DNA of 64,000 nucleotides from Leadbetterella sp964489955 (lineage in GTDB: Bacteria; Bacteroidota; Bacteroidia; Cytophagales; Spirosomataceae). The stretch is from contig CAZBAV010000012.1 of the NCBI GenBank assembly GCA_964489955.1, positions 1-64,000 on the forward strand, given 5' to 3'. The position numbers were made by a program, and so were the translations under genes. Every line of letters begins with the position of its first letter. Within the stretch, counting starts at the first letter, position 1. Below the pieces are notes generated by a model. It saw only the letters and a list, made by a program, of their open reading frames with translations. It had not been told where the DNA came from and made no database searches. Shown piece after piece: positions 61,149 to 64,000 of this stretch.

Positions 61149-62400
61149 TTTATTTCTTAGAGCTTGAACAGAATGTAAGGAATAATACATATTAGAGATT
61201 ATATCCAGAATACCCAAACAGGAGACAAAGCGAGGAGAAATTTTCATCTTATGATTTTAGTTTCACTAAAAAAAGCATCATGAGGATTTTAAAACAAGTA
61301 TTGGGCGTAGATGTATCTCAAAAAGAACTGGAAGTAAGCTTAGGCAGGCTGAATGAAGATTTAAGTATAGAACTATACTCTCACCGGGTTTTCAGCAACA
61401 AAGAGACTGGTTTAGAAGCCTTGTACAAATGGCTTGTAAAAAACACGGACAGCAGAATTCCTGTTCGTATTGTCATGGAGGCAACAGGTGTTTATCATCA
61501 AAAAATTGCTCACTTTATGATTGACAAAGACTGCACTGTCAGCATTGTTCTCCCCAACAAAATCAGCAACTATCTGCGGACTTTGGATATAAAAACCGTA
61601 ACGGATAAAACCTGTAGCGAAGCTATTGCCAGGTTTGGTTTGGAAAGAATGCTGCCAGATTGGAGTAAGCCAGATACAACCTATCTCAGCTTACAACAAT
61701 TAACCCGTGAAAGAGACCAAATCGTAGACGAAAGAACCGTTTGTAAGAACCGTTTACATGCAGAAAAAAGCGAAGCGTTTCCAAACGAAGGAAGTCTTAA
61801 ACGGATAAATGAACTTATAAAATTCCTCAACAAACAAGAGCAAGAAATAAAACAAGAAATAGCCGAATTACTCAGTAAAAATCCTACAATAAAGCAACAA
61901 GTAAAGAGAATTTCTACTATTCCTGGTATGGGAGAACTTACCGCAACGATAATCTTGGCAGAAACCAATGGTTTTGAGTTTATCCGTAGTAAAAAACAAC
62001 TGACCAGTTATACAGGAATGGACATAAAAGAGAAGCAATCAGGAACATCAATAAAAGGGAAGCCCAAATTATCAAAAAAAGGAAATCGTCACATACGAAA
62101 AGCCTTACATTTACCCTCATTATCCGCAGTAAAATACAATCAGGTACACCAAGACTTGTATTCCAGACTAGTCAGTAAACATGGAATAAAAATGAAAGCT
62201 TTGGTAGCTGTACAAAGAAAATTACTAGAATTAGCTTTTATCCTTTGGAAAAATAAAACAATCTATACTATCGAATACGAAAAAGAAAAGAGAGCTGTAC
62301 AAATGACAAGCTCTCTTGGAAACTAGCTTAATGCCGTTTTGAATTGCTAATATAGAAAAAAATATAGATTTTACTTTATTTTTAACACAGAATCTATGTG
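61125..62400 (+). mobile_element. IS110-family insertion sequence (approximate extent)
   Basis: A single IS110-type transposase gene lies between the 10-bp inverted pair CACATAGATT (61125-61134) and AATCTATGTG (62391-62400). IS1111-group members have short subterminal inverted repeats, whereas IS110-group members do not, so these mark the ends only roughly; the true termini may lie somewhat outside. No target duplication is expected for this family and none was seen. Confidence 0.6.
61280..62326 (+). CDS. IS110-family transposase
   Basis: A full-length 348-residue DEDD recombinase. The RuvC-like N-domain has VLGVDVSQKELEVS (D11), VMEATGVYH (E67) and VTDKTCSEAIARFGLE (D109). The fourth acidic position, usually Asp three residues after D109, is Cys112 here, so that residue or subfamily pattern deserves a check. 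The C-terminal domain has the expected STIPGMGELTATIILAE and LTSYTGMDIKEKQSGTSIKG, GNRHIRKAL. It appears intact. Confidence 0.92.
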   Translation: MRILKQVLGVDVSQKELEVSLGRLNEDLSIELYSHRVFSNKETGLEALYKWLVKNTDSRIPVRIVMEATGVYHQKIAHFMIDKDCTVSIVLPNKISNYLRTLDIKTVTDKTCSEAIARFGLERMLPDWSKPDTTYLSLQQLTRERDQIVDERTVCKNRLHAEKSEAFPNEGSLKRINELIKFLNKQEQEIKQEIAELLSKNPTIKQQVKRISTIPGMGELTATIILAETNGFEFIRSKKQLTSYTGMDIKEKQSGTSIKGKPKLSKKGNRHIRKALHLPSLSAVKYNQVHQDLYSRLVSKHGIKMKALVAVQRKLLELAFILWKNKTIYTIEYEKEKRAVQMTSSLGN

Positions 62401-62514
62401 GTCTGATATTATAGGTTTACGTTCTGTGAATATTTTTACTCGCTGAAGTAAACTACAGCCCAAAACATCTCTACTTTTCTTAGATAAAACAAGAATTAGA
62501 AGAATCCTAATCTT

Positions 62515-63279
62515 TCATATTTCAGGTCGTTTGGGTTTCTCAAATTCAATTCCTTCGCCCTGCCATTGGGTCAGATTTCCGGAAGCGTCGAACAAGCTAA
62601 ACTCTACTTCAAATTTATCTCCGTCTCCAAACTTAAAGGCACCCGAACACATTCCGTGTCCTACTTGAATAGCGTTGTTTTCAACAGGCAAATAGTAGGT
62701 TGTTTTTTTTCCATTGGTAAGATTTTTCAATACTGTTTTTACAAGAAACTCAGAGTGGTCATTTGCCTCAAAAGCGAATGTTGCGAACACTGCAGGACCG
62801 CAGCCATATTGTTTATAACTGCTGCTTTGAAACTCCGGTTTAGATGTCCAAGAAGGTGGCGTGTAGTCTCCCTTGCCTTCAACTTTCCATTTGATTTTTT
62901 CTGCTTGGTTTGTTGCGGTATTGTACCGCGATAGTAGATTTCCCTGAATTTCTGCATTATCTATTACTAGCTGATATTCATGGCCTATAGAAAGTGGCAT
63001 TTCGGGTTTTAAAATAGCTTGGGTCAAATCATATTGGCCTGCATGAATTTCCTGGACTATAAGTTTTATTTTTTGCATATCTGATTTCAAATACGCATAT
63101 CCGGTTGTTCCAAGCTCATGAATTGCTTTTTGACTCGCCCCGTATCCTTCGATAACAAAAACTGAATTTTCACTGATGCTTGACCTCTTTGGGAAAAACT
63201 GTAGCCCATCGAAACCACATTTTGCAAACCCTTGTACGGCTAGCGATAATAAGACGAAAACTGCAAATACTTTTTTCAT
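62515..63279 (-). CDS. Secreted protein of unknown function
   Basis: A 254-residue protein with a signal peptide (MKKVFAVFVLLSLAVQGFA, mature start KCGFDG) and a beta-rich body without recognisable catalytic motif. Three or four Cys (KCGF, YGCGP, GMCSG) could form disulfides. It lies between the IS element and a broken phosphatase gene and may be accessory. Confidence 0.65.
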   Translation of the reverse strand: MKKVFAVFVLLSLAVQGFAKCGFDGLQFFPKRSSISENSVFVIEGYGASQKAIHELGTTGYAYLKSDMQKIKLIVQEIHAGQYDLTQAILKPEMPLSIGHEYQLVIDNAEIQGNLLSRYNTATNQAEKIKWKVEGKGDYTPPSWTSKPEFQSSSYKQYGCGPAVFATFAFEANDHSEFLVKTVLKNLTNGKKTTYYLPVENNAIQVGHGMCSGAFKFGDGDKFEVEFSLFDASGNLTQWQGEGIEFEKPKRPEI

Positions 63280-63331
63280 AGTTTTTTGTTTGCTAAAGTG
63301 CTATGTCGTGCCCCATTCAATTCTGTTTTCT

Positions 63332-63656
63332 TTAAACCTCAGCCAGAGCATCGTTAATCTTGTCACTTAATATTTCTACAAGTTCATCATTCATGAATTC
63401 GTAGTCATCAGGAATGACGTGAGGCAAATCTAAATGTTTATAAAGTTGGCAAATTTTTGCTCGCTGATTCGTTTCCACCTACAAAAACCAAATCTGCCCA
63501 ATTCAAGTCGCTTTCCGAGATTTTTCTTTCGCTTTTAGGACTGAGTCACGCAGAGCGAATATTAAATCGGTCGTCGTTTTTAAAAATGTATTCGGCAGTT
63601 CTACTGCGTTTTTTGTTTCGCCCACAAACTGCGAGCAGGTTTGGTCTTTCGCCCAT
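63332..63656 (-). pseudogene. Broken low-molecular-weight phosphotyrosine phosphatase-like gene
   Basis: From the ATG at 63656 the frame gives LLAVCGRNKKRSRTAEYIF with the P-loop CxxNxxRS at C11, then an in-frame TGA at codon 37 (63546-63548, a Gly position in the family pattern SAG). It continues with SESDLNWADLVFV, then shifts frame near 63465-63475 to give YKHLDLPHVIPDDYEFMNDE and VEILSDKINDALAEV with stop at 63332-63334. A few residues before IPDDYEF also seem missing. One stop and one frameshift make it a pseudogene, unless they are sequencing errors. Confidence 0.75.
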
Positions 63657-64000
63657 GTATTACAGTTTGAAAGGTCCCCTGATAGCCTTTATCAGGGCTA
63701 ATTTAATGAAAATAAACAAATTATATAGCAACACATACTGAATGAAGCTCGAACTTTTTAGTTTACGGTCAATTCTGTTTTAGTTTTGTGCCAAAGGGCA
63801 CTCCACTCTGTAAATGCAAGGATTACACTGATAAAAATCAGGGCAAATTTTCTCAGTATAACTATTTAATAGGTTAACATTCTTTGTCATCTTTTATAGC
63901 TACTTGGAATAATGTGTCCAATTTTTTTACACTTAAGGCACAAACGCATTTTTTTAAGATTACCGAACAAGTTTTTTACAGTTACAACAATTTACAAAAT
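63657..64000. other. Intergenic right edge
   Basis: Contains the inverted repeat CCCTGATA-GCCTT-TATCAGGG at 63677-63697 and a TAGTTTTG box followed by a GTGCC/GGCAC hairpin at 63781-63801. No coherent gene is seen. The window ends here in AT-rich sequence. Confidence 0.4.

Noticed and set aside
63457..63741. Plus-strand 94-codon frame at the right edge
   Set aside because: It is antisense to the phosphatase-like pseudogene, whose minus-strand motifs are convincing.

Overview
This window is a piece of a Bacteroidota chromosome, most probably from the gliding, type IX secretion (T9SS) bearing Cytophagia/Cytophagales side of the phylum; the order is an inference. The evidence is gene content (GldG, GldB, PorU, PorV, DUF4293, SPOR lipoproteins, many secreted proteins with Gln/Cys after the signal peptide) and promoters. 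The Bacteroidota -7 box TAnnTTTG recurs upstream of many genes, several times with a TTTG element 18-23 bases further up. Shine-Dalgarno sites are weak throughout. Most of the window is ordinary core genome with little mobile DNA until about 58.4 kb. No rRNA, tRNA or CRISPR array was recognised.

Layout. 1-5.1 kb: start of gldG (running off the left edge), then DUF4293-fmt-murE-recF in tight succession. 5.1-9.4 kb, minus strand: Mn-type superoxide dismutase, tadA, a ROK sugar kinase homologue, engB, a Fur-family regulator and a GldB lipoprotein. 9.5-19.8 kb, plus strand: bifunctional Rel, a second Fur, purA, a SPOR lipoprotein, gmd, peptide deformylase, an omega-amidase, an unusual exported deformylase homologue and a polytopic membrane protein. 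19.8-22.85 kb, minus strand: rplM-rpsI-rpsB-tsf with a strong promoter and a roughly 200-nt leader. 23.7-26.1 kb: trpE-trpG behind a complete leader-peptide attenuator. 26.1-27.85 kb, minus strand: ArsR-SRPBCC-DoxX-DUF4256 operon with twin operators. 27.9-39.5 kb: SprT-like protease, porU, porV, prmA, a 1535-residue secreted protein of unknown function and an OmpA-family protein. 40.4-44 kb: CBM-like/esterase, ogt, GNAT, murF. 44.3-53 kb: TlpA-like thioredoxin, RDD protein, and a SpoIIM-DUF4129-DUF4350-MoxR-DUF58 operon. 53.3-58.4 kb: pdhA, TPR protein, ribH, lysC, serS.

From 58.4 kb the character changes. A two-gene AbiEii-type nucleotidyltransferase cassette sits between two nearly identical 99-bp direct repeats, each holding the last codons of serS and its terminator. 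After a polysaccharide deacetylase come a small pseudogene, an IS110-family element, a secreted protein of unknown function and a broken low-molecular-weight phosphatase gene. This end is an accessory, decaying region.

The most interesting signals are the trp attenuator, whose leader mRNA may begin at the ATG itself; the serS-tail-flanked toxin-antitoxin-like cassette; the exported deformylase; the twin ArsR operators around a promoter; and the giant secreted protein beside the T9SS genes. A run of ten Ns at 31799-31808 marks an assembly gap between porU and porV.
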